From Bordetella parapertussis (GTDB taxonomy: Bacteria; Pseudomonadota; Gammaproteobacteria; Burkholderiales; SG8-39), in NCBI GenBank assembly GCA_945862265.1, contig CAMAXP010000047.1, forward strand, positions 1 to 33,928: 33,928 bases of DNA. The letters run 5' to 3'. The position numbers and the translations under genes are program-made. Under the pieces are notes generated by a model that saw only the letters and a program-made list of their open reading frames with translations, searched no databases and was not told where the DNA came from. This document shows positions 33,883 through 33,928 of this stretch, in pieces; within the stretch, counting starts at the first letter, position 1, and each line of letters starts with the position of its first letter.

Positions 33883-33928
33883 ATGAATACTGCTACGCAC
33901 CTTACCTTAGCCGAACGATATCAGATCG
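33883..33928 (+). mobile_element. IS30-family transposase, N-terminal fragment (cut by window edge)
   Basis: Fifteen codons are visible before the window ends: MNTATHLTLAERYQI. The LTLAERYQI segment is the conserved start of the N-terminal helix-turn-helix of IS30 transposases ('HLTLEERYQI'). The catalytic DDE domain is outside the window. The element reads in the same direction as the IS630 fragment on the left edge but belongs to a different family, so the two do not form a classical composite transposon on this evidence. Confidence 0.75.

Overview
The window is high-GC DNA (mid-60s percent by eye) with the look of a Burkholderiales beta-proteobacterium. It carries five full-length and one gutted Bug-type (tripartite tricarboxylate) solute receptors with no TctA/TctB membrane partners. 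It also has stand-alone amidase, M20 hydrolase and CaiB genes with LysR/GntR regulators. Both edges cut through insertion sequences: the C-terminus of an IS630-type transposase on the left and the N-terminus of an IS30-type transposase on the right. The block between them is therefore accessory, catabolic DNA. No rRNA, tRNA, CRISPR array or replication origin was seen, and no gene-free stretch exceeds 300 bases.

Region 1 (1-11.4 kb): IS630 tail with a terminator; Bug receptor plus SDR; an unknown secreted protein overlapping an alpha/beta hydrolase; a second Bug; a flavoprotein monooxygenase divergent from a DsbA-fold isomerase; then the housekeeping-like run uup, GNAT, flavodoxin-fold oxidoreductase and yajD-like HNH, closed by a convergent methyltransferase. 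Region 2 (11.4-14.3 kb): an M20 peptidase, a YefM/YoeB-type toxin-antitoxin pair with a repeat-containing operator, and a LysR regulator. Region 3 (14.4-18.0 kb): divergent from the LysR gene, a tight Bug - CaiB CoA-transferase - FlK-like thioesterase - Bug operon with overlapping stop and start codons.

Region 4 (18.0-25.8 kb): on the minus strand lie a heme-oxygenase-like di-iron oxidase (HDO), a GlcG/HbpS-like protein, a 42-codon internally deleted Bug, a GntR regulator, an amidase and a Bug. Divergent from the HDO, on the plus strand, lie a [2Fe-2S] ferredoxin, an unknown 97-aa protein, a second [2Fe-2S] ferredoxin, an M20D amidohydrolase and a second GntR regulator. The divergent promoter region is very AT-rich and carries GTATAC at both predicted -10 elements.

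Region 5 (25.8-33.7 kb): a fatty-acid-hydroxylase-family membrane di-iron protein, a complete TRAP transporter (with a terminator hairpin inside the operon), a PhyH oxygenase, a convergent PhyH/PanB-like operon, a TfdA-like oxygenase and a DinB protein. Two intergenic regions here share a near-identical 12-bp palindromic site.

Regions 4 and 5 together encode five different non-heme-iron oxygenases, two dedicated ferredoxins, one TRAP importer, two amide-cleaving hydrolases and a PanB homologue that lacks two acidic metal-site residues. I infer one GntR-controlled pathway for taking up and oxidatively dismantling an organic, possibly amide-containing, compound. Its substrate cannot be read from the sequence. 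This is the best candidate for an undescribed system here.
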